From Segatella copri (GTDB lineage Bacteria; Bacteroidota; Bacteroidia; Bacteroidales; Bacteroidaceae): a stretch of 64,000 nt of DNA. The notes under the pieces are model-generated. The model had not been told where the DNA came from. It did no database searches and saw nothing but the letters and a program-made list of their open reading frames with translations. The stretch is taken from positions 90,242 to 154,241 of the forward strand of contig NZ_NMPZ01000008.1 of assembly GCF_002224675.1 (NCBI RefSeq), given 5' to 3'. Below are positions 16,005 to 24,742 of this stretch, in pieces (position 1 is the stretch's first letter; the number at the start of each line of letters is the position of its first letter). The position numbers and the translations under genes were made by a program.

Positions 16005-16862
16005 TTAGCAACAAGCCTGCATTTGAGGAATCATGCTGTCTATAGCCGGATGATTCAGGAACTTTGATCTGTGCCCGATATGCCACTTGTTGCAGTAGTT
16101 GCATTTGTAGGCTGTTATCTCCCTGGAATCATATGGGTGGTTGATCTTCCATTGGGCTATAGCCTTTTGTGCAGATTCTTCGTTTTTGTACCCCATTTTC
16201 TTCTTGAGGACTAATTCATGGGTGATAGGATCTTTCTTCCATTTCCAGTGGGTGGATTCGCCTCTTCTTGTGTTTCTTGCCTTTTCCTTCTGTCCGATGT
16301 TGTACAGTTGGAAGGCAGTGGCTCTGTCCATCCAGTATTTCTCCCTGTTACTGGTTTTGTAGCCTTCATCCTTCTTGTGCATCCGGTGATAGGCCTGGCA
16401 CATTCTCTTCTCCACGATGCGTCTTACCTTTTTGGAGTCATGTGGAGCTTCCGTCTCAATGTCGAAGTTACGGAGCAGCATTCCTTTCTTGAACTTGAGC
16501 TTCTCCTTGAAGATTTTCTCGGTCTCCTTCTTGAAGCGAACATCCTGGCCATTCAGGACAACTCTGTTTCCATCCATTTTCACTAGCATGGTTGTGAGGT
16601 CTTTCTCTTTTGCTGCTTCCATGTTCATGAGTTTTTGGATGGCATTGAGTACGCTCTTGACGTTGAAGTTCACTCCGATGATGCTGTCTCTGATGTACTT
16701 GATCAGGTAGTGCTCTTCTAATGTACTCTCATTGGCTCGCAGATATCGTCCCAATGTTGTTAGATTCTCTGAATAGTTCCAGCTGTCAATCTTTCCGTAG
16801 CGTAATAAGGATGATTCCCAGCTAGTTAAAATGTTCTTAATCTCAATTTCCATTACTCTCAT
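16005..16862 (-). CDS. 285-aa protein with a C-terminal CxxC...H motif, under the palindrome promoter
   Basis: Not recognised. A helical, Lys/Arg-rich protein. The C-terminal 70 residues hold a repeat-like stretch (MGYKNEESAQKAIAQWKINH) and then AYKCNYCNKWHIGHRSK, a likely zinc-binding knuckle of the kind seen in nucleic-acid-binding proteins of Bacteroidota mobile elements. An internal ATG at residue 4 could also start it. Transcribed from cassette site 4, 52 nt upstream, immediately next to the leader of CRISPR array 1. The promoter puts it in the set that contains cas1-CAPP-cas2 and PRTase/DprA, so a nucleic-acid role in that pathway is inferred. Confidence 0.7.
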   Translation of the reverse strand: MRVMEIEIKNILTSWESSLLRYGKIDSWNYSENLTTLGRYLRANESTLEEHYLIKYIRDSIIGVNFNVKSVLNAIQKLMNMEAAKEKDLTTMLVKMDGNRVVLNGQDVRFKKETEKIFKEKLKFKKGMLLRNFDIETEAPHDSKKVRRIVEKRMCQAYHRMHKKDEGYKTSNREKYWMDRATAFQLYNIGQKEKARNTRRGESTHWKWKKDPITHELVLKKKMGYKNEESAQKAIAQWKINHPYDSREITAYKCNYCNKWHIGHRSKFLNHPAIDSMIPQMQACC

Positions 16863-16913
16863 AATTTTAATGTGCTCCTAACTTTAACCATAGGTGCTTT
16901 GGTTTTCTGGGTG

Positions 16914-16948
16914 CAAAGGTAAGAGTATATAGTGAAATGATATTTCAC
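16914..16948 (-). promoter_or_regulatory. Palindrome promoter cassette, site 4 (285-aa gene)
   Basis: Minus-strand -7 box TACCTTTG (16914-16921), 10 nt, then the perfect palindrome GTGAAAT-GAT-ATTTCAC (16932-16948), followed by the conserved TGGCTCATTTTTC. Confidence 0.75.
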
Positions 16949-17133
16949 TGGCTCATTTTTCTTGTTTTTTGTCATTTTGGTATACTTTCTCTACCTATTA
17001 TATGCATGAATCATGCATTTTCCTTCATTTTACCCTGTTTATTGTTGAATTCGCTTCTATTGCGATGGATGCAGATAGTTAATAGAGTTAAATTTTTTGG
17101 TTGGAAATGGCTAAATATTTAAGAATAATTGGC

Positions 17134-17264
17134 TTGCATATCTCGAAAAATAGTAGTAACTTTGCACCCGCTAAGGAAAAGTTAATTTTCGGTTAAGAAA
17201 GGTAAAAAATTGTTTAGCTGAGTTCTTTAACTTATTGATAATCAGAATAGTCTTATAAGGCCGA
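17134..17264 (+). promoter_or_regulatory. Leader and promoter of CRISPR array 1
   Basis: TTG (17134-17136), 20 nt, TAACTTTG (17157-17164), then a ~100-nt leader that is almost identical before all three arrays (for example TTAATTTTCGGTTAAGAAA and TTATTGATAATCAGAATAG). The direction gives crRNAs reading left to right. Confidence 0.8.
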
Positions 17265-18699
17265 GTACGAGACCATCGTCCACTACAACAAGGATTAAGA
17301 CATTGACTTCATAACTCCAATGATTTAAAAATGAATAAGTACGAGACCATCGTCCACTACAACAAGGATTAAGACTCAGCCTTGTACATCTTCTCCAAGC
17401 CTAAAAGGCTGTACGAGACCATCGTCCACTACAACAAGGATTAAGACCTTATCAAAATCTTTAATCATAGTGTATTTTATTAAATGTACGAGACCATCGT
17501 CCACTACAACAAGGATTAAGACAAACCCATCTTGATTGCACCATCTGCTTTGTTAGCATGTACGAGACCATCGTCCACTACAACAAGGATTAAAACTTGA
17601 AATAATCTTTTCCATAATCTAATGTTTTAATGTACGAGACCATCGTCCACTACAATAAGGATTAAGACTGGAAATCCCTCTTTAAGAGTTTACTTCTTGA
17701 TAAGTACGAGACCATCTTCCACTACAATAAGGATTAAGACTTCTAAAATTTTAAAGGGTTCAACAAATTTTATTCTGGTACGAGACCATCTTCCACTACA
17801 ATAAGGATTAAGACCTACCCAACTCTTTAGAGTATGGCAAATCAATGCTGTGTACGAGACCATCTTCCACTACAATAAGGATTAAGACTTGTGAAACGCA
17901 CATTACTAACCATTCCTCTAGTGTGTACGAGACCATCTTCCACTACAATAAGGATTAAGACACTACTTGTTCATATATTATGGAATCTTTAGCCTTGTCG
18001 TACGAGACCATCTTCCACTACAATAAGGATTAAGACGGGTCAGTAGCCATAAGAGTAAATGCAACATCATCAGGTACGAGACCATCTTCCACTACAATAA
18101 GGATTAAGACAACTCGTTGGTAACACCTTCAACAAACTCACCAGTCTGTACGAGACCATCTTCCACTACAATAAGGATTAAGACGGGTCAGTAGCCATAA
18201 GAGTAAATGCAACATCATCAGGTACGAGACCATCTTCCACTACAATAAGGATTAAGACAACTCGTTGGTAACACCTTCAACAAACTCACCAGTCTGTACG
18301 AGACCATCTTCCACTACAACAAGGATTAAGACAACTCTGTTGCACTTGCTTTAAAATCTTTCATACTATACGAGACCATCTTCCACTACAATAAGGATTA
18401 AGACCCTTGCATCCAAGCTTCTATCGTGATGTCAGCAGATGCAGGTACGAGACCATCTTCCACTACAACAAGGATTAAGACAAAGCATTTGCCGCTTGTG
18501 CAGATGACTTCTGTACGTACTAGACCTTCTTCCACTACAACAAGGATTAAGACCCCTCTATGGTGACGTTAGCCATTACGGCAACTACGTACGAGACCAT
18601 CGTCCACTACAACAAGGATTAAGACCGATTGGTGATTGTCATCGCATTGCGCAAGCTCATAGGTTCGAGACCATCTTCCACTACAATAAGGGATAATCT
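17265..18699 (+). CRISPR. CRISPR array 1: 20 repeats, 19 spacers
   Basis: 37-nt repeats starting GTACGAGACC and ending GGATTAAGAC, with spacers of 35-40 nt. Leader-proximal repeats carry ATCGTCC and CAACAAGG; from about the seventh repeat they change to ATCTTCC and CAATAAGG, with a hybrid at 17632. Repeats near the distal end are mixed, and the last (18663) is degenerate and lacks GATTAAGAC. The two spacers at 18037 and 18111 recur at 18185 and 18259. The repeat's last 8 nt (ATTAAGAC) would form the crRNA 5' handle in a type III system. Confidence 0.97.
18037..18332 (+). repeat. Tandem duplication of two spacer-repeat units in array 1
   Basis: The 148-bp block 18037-18184 is repeated at 18185-18332. 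The spacers beginning GGGTCAGTAGCC and AACTCGTTGGTA are identical in both copies; the final repeat differs at CAACAAGG/CAATAAGG. Confidence 0.9.
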
Positions 18700-19306
18700 C
18701 TGTTTGATAGTACCTATGTTTTTTATTATTGATGGTGTATTTCTGTTAAATGCATTGATCAATTGTTATAAACCAAAAACGTTGGATAGAGGAGCATAGA
18801 CGTTCTCATTTTTACCGCCAATGTTTTGTATGGTAGTTGGATATTGGTCGGAATTGGGCTGACTGAGAAGTGCCAACTGCATTTAAGAAAGGTTGCTCCC
18901 GAGTATGTACGACTAAATGTAGGATATATTTCATAGTGACAAACGAGTACTAACCTTGTTGCTTATATATCAGCCTTTCTTCCTTTGGTTTGGGAAAGAG
19001 TTGAGTTACTTCTCAACTAACTAGGTGTTGTGTTCATACTCTTACATCTGGCCAAAGGTTCTTTATTTTTCACTTGGTTGTGGTTTTAAATGGATATGGA
19101 GTGGGTTGATTAAGTGGGATTTTTTTGATATGTTTGCTTTTGAGCAGTCCATTCTTTAGGGTACACCTAAATGGGGCATACCCTAAGAATAGACCTTTTC
19201 AGTTCTTAGATAGTTGAATATAGAGTGATGATAGTTTACTTTGAATTCTGGGTTCTGTATAGTTATTACTAAACACCTGCGACAAAATTATAAGCAAAAA
19301 GATGGG
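18700..19306. other. Intergenic region between array 1 and the envelope operon
   Basis: No supported gene. An inverted repeat, TTCTTTAGGGTA / TACCCTAAGAA (19152-19189), could form a terminator-like stem, but no clear U-run follows. Confidence 0.45.
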
Positions 19307-20002
19307 TTAGTCTGCATTCTCATTTAGATTGTCAATGATGCTTTTCAAAGAGTTTTGGCAATCTTGGCACAATCCGTTTTTCATGTAGAAAGTATTCTTG
19401 CTATGAGCATCCTGCATCAGGCACTTCGGGGCATTCTTCTTGCAATGCGGCAAGCCACGAGAATGCAGGAATTCATGGATTGTTACTTTCCATAAGTCAT
19501 CCTTTCGTTTCAATCGGAAGGTTGAAACCACACAGGCGTCACCTGGCCGGAAACTCAATCCCATGATTCCATAGTTGTATTGTCCATGAATAGAAGTAGA
19601 GATGTCTCGATGCGTCAAACCTATCGTTACGATTTCATCATTACCTCCATGCTCTTCATGCAACATTTTCAGGATTCCCCCAGCCCAATACCTGTTTCTT
19701 GGTTTGTAGAGACATGAGGCAGGTATTTCTTTCTTGTCTCCAACAAATACAGATGCCTCCACCCAAGCCTTTGGTTTCGTATAGAGAATGATACCCAATT
19801 GCTTCACGAGTTCTTCTCTCAACTGTTCTGCCTCCTGATGTGAGAAATTTCCCAAAGGCTTTAACTCTATGACATAACCCAATGGAGGATCAGCAGGGAG
19901 GCTGTCTCCCATGATTTCATTGCCATGGCTCTGATTTCCATTGGAACAACCTGCTAAAAACAGGATTGAGATTCCAGCTATAAACAGCAATAACTTCTTC
20001 AT
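19307..20002 (-). CDS. Archaemetzincin-like zinc protease lipoprotein
   Basis: 231 aa. A lipoprotein signal peptide (LLLFIAGISILFLAGC) predicts lipidation of Cys19. Near residue 176 lies HEFLHSRGLPHC, the extended zinc motif HExxHxxGxxH, followed by CLMQDAHSK and CQDC. This arrangement, with a Met after the second Cys and a later CxxC, matches archaemetzincins (AMZ) with slightly different spacing. It is the last gene of an envelope operon (22335 down to 19307). Archaemetzincins are poorly characterised, and most are cytosolic, so an envelope-anchored one is unusual. Zinc peptidase fold is likely; substrate unknown. Confidence 0.8.
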   Translation of the reverse strand: MKKLLLFIAGISILFLAGCSNGNQSHGNEIMGDSLPADPPLGYVIELKPLGNFSHQEAEQLREELVKQLGIILYTKPKAWVEASVFVGDKKEIPASCLYKPRNRYWAGGILKMLHEEHGGNDEIVTIGLTHRDISTSIHGQYNYGIMGLSFRPGDACVVSTFRLKRKDDLWKVTIHEFLHSRGLPHCKKNAPKCLMQDAHSKNTFYMKNGLCQDCQNSLKSIIDNLNENAD

Positions 20003-20014
20003 AGAATATTCTTT

Positions 20015-20671
20015 TTATTTGTATTTTGCATAAATCAATACCGGTCTTCTCCTAGAAGATTCCTTGTATATCTGCATCACTTTCTCCACGCAGCTCCTTG
20101 ATACAGTAAAGCAGCCACGGCTCTCTGTTCCCAGCGGAATATACTCCTTCTCACCGGAGAATCTTGTCACCTTGCCAGCAGAATGGATCAGGATACCACG
20201 GGCTTCTGCCAGATAATTGCTTTTGTCGAGCCCTCGAAGGCGAACGCAGTTCTTGAACTTCATTCCCCCCTTTCCTATCATGACATATCTTCCAAGACTC
20301 GTACATCCACTTCCAAGGTTATTACTGAACTTTGGTTGAGCAACCGTATTGCCTTTACCGCTTCCGTGCATGCAATAGCTGCTCATTACTCTTTTGCCAC
20401 GCTGCAAGTCATAGATAAAGAACCTCTTCTTGCCAGATGGTTTGGAGAAATCCACCAGGATATAGTAATCCGTACTGTATCCTCGTCTGTCGCAATAATC
20501 TCTTACTTGCGTCAGGTTCTCACAATCCACCTGATGATACCACTCTTTAGCATCCACCGTATTCTTTAAAAACGGTTTCGTGAACCTTTTATAAATAGGT
20601 GGTACGAAAAGGACACCGATGACAAGCAGAGTCAGTATTCCCAATATGATAAAAAACTTCTTCATGATCAA
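20015..20671 (-). CDS. L,D-transpeptidase catalytic domain protein (YkuD_2-like)
   Basis: 218 aa with an N-terminal membrane anchor (FIILGILTLLVIGVLFV, residues 5-22) and a periplasmic catalytic domain. The catalytic centre is GILIHSAGK (His) followed by ESRGCFTVS (Cys near residue 190), as in the murein L,D-transpeptidase group of PF13645. These enzymes crosslink or modify peptidoglycan through a Cys nucleophile. The gene lies 12 nt upstream of the archaemetzincin-like gene and 30 nt downstream of the hydrolase gene, supporting co-transcription. Confidence 0.82.
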   Translation of the reverse strand: MIMKKFFIILGILTLLVIGVLFVPPIYKRFTKPFLKNTVDAKEWYHQVDCENLTQVRDYCDRRGYSTDYYILVDFSKPSGKKRFFIYDLQRGKRVMSSYCMHGSGKGNTVAQPKFSNNLGSGCTSLGRYVMIGKGGMKFKNCVRLRGLDKSNYLAEARGILIHSAGKVTRFSGEKEYIPLGTESRGCFTVSRSCVEKVMQIYKESSRRRPVLIYAKYK

Positions 20672-20701
20672 CTGATGTGTAATCTAAAGATATAGAAATT
20701 T

Positions 20702-21832
20702 CTATTCCCTGACGCATGTCAGATTCATCTGCTGCTTAAGAAACTCGATAATCTCATTTCGCCTGTTTACCAAGACATAATGGTTTTCTTCTGGAACAAA
20801 GTACAGCCCTGTATGGACTCCCATCTTGCTGAGTCTGCTTGCCTGACTTGGCATCAAACGTGAAGAATGATCCTGACCGCCACCAATCAGATTGATTCTA
20901 CATGGCACCTTCCTCAATCCTCCAAGATTACAGGAGATAGATGTCAAACTCTTGAAATCCTTGGCATGTGATGAGTGCATGGTTGCCACTATCGCACTAC
21001 CTCCATTTGAAAGCCCCATCAGATGAATCTGGCGATGGTCGATGTGATAGCCCATTCGCTCCAGGGAAGGTATGTAATAGCTGAAAATCTCATTGATATC
21101 ACGATTTGTGAAGATGCCACTCATGCTGCGAGTACCGATGCTCAGCACGATGCAGTTGTCCAGGTCCTTCCAGATACCCTGATAGAGTTGCCAGTTGCCC
21201 AAGTATCCATGACAGAATACCACCAGCGGATATTTGAATCCGTTCTCCTTGCTCCATCTTACATTCTCATCTCCCTTAGGTTCGCAGATATACACAGCCC
21301 TGTCATTGGTTTCGAAAGCCTCATTGAAAGCCTGTACATAGATGCCAGACATCGGGTTATCCTTTCCCAGGTTGTCATACGGAGTAAAGAAGTTATGAAT
21401 CTTACCATTGGCAATATCCTGATTGGCTTGTGCAATAAGAGTACCGCCAACGCCCATCATGCTGATTACAGGTCGGGCAATCATCAGGTTTCTAATGCCA
21501 AAGTTCACAATCTCTTCCTCTGGAATCAAGGTGTTGATGAGATACTGGGTAAGCGGTGGATGCTTAGTATCCCCATTCTTATCAAGATAAACGAGTTTCA
21601 CCCTGTCACTTGAATCGATGAGATAGCGGGGCATTGCCATCCACAGGCATACGAAGAAGAGCATCCAATAGGGACGTATTCCCCATTTCTTTGCCCATGG
21701 TGGGAGCATCTCAAAGATGTGCTTCTTCCATACAAGGAAGAGCAGCATCAGCATGATGGTCTTGTAAAACAGAGAGGCAAAGAATGCCCAAGCCACCACG
21801 AGCAATACAGATATAATACATTTCTTAGTCAT
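20702..21832 (-). CDS. Membrane-anchored alpha/beta hydrolase
   Basis: 376 aa. Two hydrophobic stretches at residues ~5-35 and ~53-70 anchor it. The hydrolase part shows the oxyanion strand PLVVFCHGYLGN near residue 205, the nucleophile elbow GLSNGG near 273 and a late His in PEENHYVL near 348, completing a Ser-Asp-His type triad. Substrate cannot be told. Operon position between a four-helix membrane protein and an L,D-transpeptidase suggests envelope-related hydrolysis. Confidence 0.75.
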   Translation of the reverse strand: MTKKCIISVLLVVAWAFFASLFYKTIMLMLLFLVWKKHIFEMLPPWAKKWGIRPYWMLFFVCLWMAMPRYLIDSSDRVKLVYLDKNGDTKHPPLTQYLINTLIPEEEIVNFGIRNLMIARPVISMMGVGGTLIAQANQDIANGKIHNFFTPYDNLGKDNPMSGIYVQAFNEAFETNDRAVYICEPKGDENVRWSKENGFKYPLVVFCHGYLGNWQLYQGIWKDLDNCIVLSIGTRSMSGIFTNRDINEIFSYYIPSLERMGYHIDHRQIHLMGLSNGGSAIVATMHSSHAKDFKSLTSISCNLGGLRKVPCRINLIGGGQDHSSRLMPSQASRLSKMGVHTGLYFVPEENHYVLVNRRNEIIEFLKQQMNLTCVRE

Positions 21833-21855
21833 ATATTCTTCTTTTGTATGTTGGG

Positions 21856-22335
21856 TTATTTCGATACAGGAAAACTTATCAGTTCATTGCTGGTCTTCTT
21901 GGCTAGTCGGTTGAACCATACAAGCAGAATAAAGTTCATTCCTATTAGTGCCACTCCCAGGAAGACAAAGAGGATGAGATAAACACTCTGGTAACTCATG
22001 TGCCATTGCATCCCCGTCATCTTTGTATAGTTGATGAGTGCTTTATGTTGTGTCTGAAAGCTAAGTCCAATGAATGGGCTGATGAAATTGAACCAGTTGG
22101 AGAAGATCAGATATGTATAGCCAAGAATGGAAACTGTTCCTGATATGGTGAACACATCCAGACCGAATTGCTTGTATCTCTTCCTCATGGGAATGAGAAG
22201 CAAGAGGCAGGATAGGATACACACCAGTCCCTGTAGGTATAAGCTCCATGCCACATTGGCAGTAGCATATGAAACTCCCAGGTTTTTGGCAATCATAGAA
22301 ATGATGCCTGCCACTAAATCATATAGCATTTTCAT
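21856..22335 (-). CDS. Polytopic membrane protein (159 aa)
   Basis: Not recognised. About four hydrophobic segments are visible (for example LYLQGLVCILSCLLLLIPM, TISGTVSILGYTYLIF and YLILFVFLGVALIGMNFILL). First gene of the envelope operon, 23 nt before the hydrolase gene. The upstream -7 box lies at 22410-22417. Confidence 0.7.
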   Translation of the reverse strand: MKMLYDLVAGIISMIAKNLGVSYATANVAWSLYLQGLVCILSCLLLLIPMRKRYKQFGLDVFTISGTVSILGYTYLIFSNWFNFISPFIGLSFQTQHKALINYTKMTGMQWHMSYQSVYLILFVFLGVALIGMNFILLVWFNRLAKKTSNELISFPVSK

Positions 22336-22409
22336 GTTTCAGTTATTTTATGTTCAAATTCATATTAAAGTTCAATATTCACCTTTTATAATAAGGGATT
22401 TCTTGAGTG

Positions 22410-22417
22410 CAAAAGTA
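22410..22417 (-). promoter_or_regulatory. -7 box of the envelope operon
   Basis: Minus-strand TACTTTTG, about 75 nt before the start at 22335. No palindrome cassette is present. Confidence 0.45.
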
Positions 22418-22637
22418 GACATAAATATGCATGCCTTGGTACTTTTTATCTGTGGATTGTATCAAATGCCTGTTTCTGTGTATGAACTGATGGTACAATC
22501 GATTTCTGATGTACCATTTGTCACAAAGGCTTCTCCATCTGTTTTGCCATCTTCTTTTCCAAATGATCTTTTCTGGAATCTTCTTTTTCATCAGATTATC
22601 AGAGGGCTGCCTTTACTTGGGCAGTCCTCCTTAGATG

Positions 22638-23582
22638 TTATGCGGCATTTCTTGTCAGCTTTTTGACCATGTTTACCAGGTCCACTCCTTCTGCAATCAT
22701 TTTGGCGGAGTCGCATCGGTAGGGGAGTCTGCCACCTTTGCAGATGATAGGATCTCCGTGGTAGTTGATGTCTATGATGAGGATTAGGTCACCATTGTAG
22801 TTGTACCAGTTGTATTTGAGGGATGACATGAGCAGGGCATTGTCGTAGGTGTATGACTTGATGAATGGAACCAGCAGGGTATTCTGGAACTGGTCGAGGT
22901 TGGCCATCTGTGGATAGTTGGCGGCGATTTCATCCTGGAGTTTGCAAGTCTTGTTGGTCTTGTCGTTCACTCCTACGATGAGTTGGCATTGTTTCTGTTC
23001 CTCGCTATTGCACATGGCAACGATTGACTCTACGATCTCCTTGAGTTGTGCTCTGTCATCCTTGGTATTGCCCGGTGCATAGAACAGGCTTGCCTTCTTT
23101 TCCAGGGTCTGTGACTCTAAGAAGTCCAATGGGAAGTCTACCATGGATGTAAGTTTCTCTACCTTTTGCTCCTCTGTCATGTTGATAGCTGAGATTACTT
23201 TCAGCGTTTCCAATCTCAGGTCCTCTTGAAGTGAAGGCAGCTGTGTGCTGAGTTGAGCCATCAGTTCTGGAAGGCTGTTGGACTGCTTATACGTTTTTGT
23301 ATCCTTGAGCAGGTAAGTACCATCGATGTTCAGCTTATGTTCCTGATTGTTGTTGACTCCGTAGGTTTCATGGTCAGGGTAGTATGTCTTCTCGTCTTTT
23401 TTCACCATGATGACTGTTACGCCGATCTTGAGGTGACCATCTTCCATCATGGATTGTGGAAATGCCGGGAATTTATGCATCACGCTGAATGGGATGTAGA
23501 TAGTCTTGTCATCTACTTCGATGACATACATGTTGCTGTAGTAGTTGGTAACTTTACCATTGAATTTGTTGAATTTGCACAT
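22638..23582 (-). CDS. Schlafen/AlbA_2-like protein (paralogue 2)
   Basis: 314 aa from the ATG at 23582, which matches the start of the paralogue at 9625. The two align over their whole length: VTNYYSNMYVIEVDDKTIYI, ESIVAMCNSEEQKQCQLIVG, VNDKTNKTCKLQDEIA, YPQMANLDQFQNTLLVPF and ICKGGRLPYRCDSAKM are all shared in nearly the same form. The C-terminal part looks AlbA_2/Schlafen-like. The frame stays open upstream to an ATG at 23864 that overlaps the stop of the small membrane protein gene, so a longer form (408 aa) is possible. Both paralogues are behind palindrome promoters. Confidence 0.65.
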   Translation of the reverse strand: MCKFNKFNGKVTNYYSNMYVIEVDDKTIYIPFSVMHKFPAFPQSMMEDGHLKIGVTVIMVKKDEKTYYPDHETYGVNNNQEHKLNIDGTYLLKDTKTYKQSNSLPELMAQLSTQLPSLQEDLRLETLKVISAINMTEEQKVEKLTSMVDFPLDFLESQTLEKKASLFYAPGNTKDDRAQLKEIVESIVAMCNSEEQKQCQLIVGVNDKTNKTCKLQDEIAANYPQMANLDQFQNTLLVPFIKSYTYDNALLMSSLKYNWYNYNGDLILIIDINYHGDPIICKGGRLPYRCDSAKMIAEGVDLVNMVKKLTRNAA

Positions 23583-23864
23583 AGTCTTGATATGTTTTAA
23601 TTGAATATTTATATTTTGATTGAAATGATTGATGATTGCTCCTAGCCAGTTTTCCTGTTGCTGGCTTGTCTTGTATGGGGCTCCCAAACCTTTGCATTTA
23701 TAGGCTGATGTTGCCTGGTGATTTCTGCATTGCATTCTTTTCAAGGCTTGATATACCTGATGGGCATTGATTGGGGCCCAGTCTGCTTCTAGGAAGGGTC
23801 TTTCTTCTGATGCAGGGTTCCTAACCTGGTAGGAAGCCCTGCTTGGAATGGTGACTTTGCTCAT
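23583..23864 (-). CDS. Possible N-terminal extension or separate small gene fused to the AlbA_2-like protein
   Basis: The ATG at 23864 overlaps the TGA stop of the 79-aa gene (ATGA) and opens 94 codons with protein-like composition (MSKVTIPSRASYQVRNP, FLEADWAPINAHQVYQAL), running without a stop into the AlbA_2-like gene. The last ~20 codons are AT-rich and look like spacer DNA. It may be translated as an extension of the next gene, or the stop of a once-separate gene may have been lost. The other paralogue has no such extension. Confidence 0.4.
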
Positions 23865-24100
23865 GCTACTAACTGTCTGAAGAGGTTTTCTACGATGTGT
23901 GTGAGTACGACGGCTTCTGCCAAGCGGATGAGGAGACCGATGAACATGGAGATGTTCTGATACACTCCATTGCCGAGGATACCCCAGAGTGGGCGGCAGA
24001 GGTACCACATGAAGTTACTTGCATTGCCGGTAGCTTTTACCAGGAATGTCAATACATCCAGTAGGATGATGATCCCGATGATAATACAGAAAATTGTCAT
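23861..24100 (-). CDS. Small membrane protein (79 aa) under the palindrome promoter
   Basis: Not recognised. A strongly hydrophobic N-terminal segment (IFCIIIGIIILLDVLTFLV) is followed by an amphipathic middle and a second possible membrane segment (ISMFIGLLIRLAEAVVLTHI). Transcribed from cassette site 5, 73 nt upstream, and coupled by an ATGA overlap to the downstream frame leading into the AlbA_2-like gene. A small membrane protein beside a nucleic-acid-binding protein recalls effector or transport pairs in defence loci; that is inference. Confidence 0.65.
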   Translation of the reverse strand: MTIFCIIIGIIILLDVLTFLVKATGNASNFMWYLCRPLWGILGNGVYQNISMFIGLLIRLAEAVVLTHIVENLFRQLVA

Positions 24101-24172
24101 AATGCTTGAAATTTATTATTATCTCTAATGTCGCTAACTTACTTAACCATAGCGGCTTTGGTTTTCTGTGTG

Positions 24173-24207
24173 CAAAGGTATGGAAACTCGGTGAAACTAT
24201 ATTTCAC
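24173..24207 (-). promoter_or_regulatory. Palindrome promoter cassette, site 5 (membrane protein / AlbA_2-like unit)
   Basis: Minus-strand -7 box TACCTTTG (24173-24180), 10 nt, then GTGAAAC-TAT-ATTTCAC (24191-24207), one mismatch. The leader 24124-24172 is nearly identical to that of site 3. Confidence 0.73.
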
Positions 24208-24279
24208 TGACTCAATTTTCCTTGATTTTGTCAGTTGAGAGGGTCTCCCATACCTTATTATATGCGCCTGTGGCATTGT

Positions 24280-24588
24280 CTAGTGGACGAATCCAGGGAC
24301 AGAGACGATGAAGCCGTTTTCTCTTTTGCACTCTGGGTGTCCGGTAGCAGGGGCTACCACATCTTCTCTGCCTTTTTCCTTTGCTGCTGCGAGTACCATG
24401 GCCGATACGATGAAGGTGGTGTTGGCTTCTGGTTCCGGGAGATTTTCGATCTCTCCGTGTTTGACCTTGCAGACACCGCTTGCGTTGAACTCGGTATAGG
24501 TATCTGCTACTCTTGCATTTCCTTCCGTAGGGAAGCTTGTGCCATCATTCAGGGTGATGGTGTGGGGTGTTAAGTTGATGAATTTCAT
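24280..24588 (-). CDS. Small conserved protein with an NLTPHTI motif (102 aa)
   Basis: The opening MKFINLTPHTITLNDG is characteristic of a small family of unknown function seen in phages and diverse bacteria. The remainder has a VKHGEIENLPEPEANTTFIV stretch and a C-terminal GHPECKRENGFIVSVPGF. No signal peptide or membrane segment. Transcribed alone from cassette site 6, between the AlbA_2-like unit and cas2. The family link is from memory and no activity is known. Confidence 0.65.
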   Translation of the reverse strand: MKFINLTPHTITLNDGTSFPTEGNARVADTYTEFNASGVCKVKHGEIENLPEPEANTTFIVSAMVLAAAKEKGREDVVAPATGHPECKRENGFIVSVPGFVH

Positions 24589-24675
24589 TGTTCTCTTGTT
24601 TTTATTACTTTATATTTATACATTGCTATCCTCCTACAGAAGTGGGGAGAAATAGCTTTCGTTTTATTTCGGGTG

Positions 24676-24710
24676 CAAAGGTACTTGAACATCGTGAAAT
24701 GATATTTCAC
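24676..24710 (-). promoter_or_regulatory. Palindrome promoter cassette, site 6 (NLTPHTI gene)
   Basis: Minus-strand -7 box TACCTTTG (24676-24683), 10 nt, then the perfect palindrome GTGAAAT-GAT-ATTTCAC (24694-24710), followed by TGGCTCATTTTTCC. It lies just past the stop of cas2. Confidence 0.75.
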
Positions 24711-24742
24711 TGGCTCATTTTTCCTTGATTTTGTGTTTAAGC

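Noticed and set aside
22379..22591. 70-codon minus-strand frame upstream of the envelope operon
   Set aside because: It overlaps the operon's -7 box and has a low-complexity basic composition.
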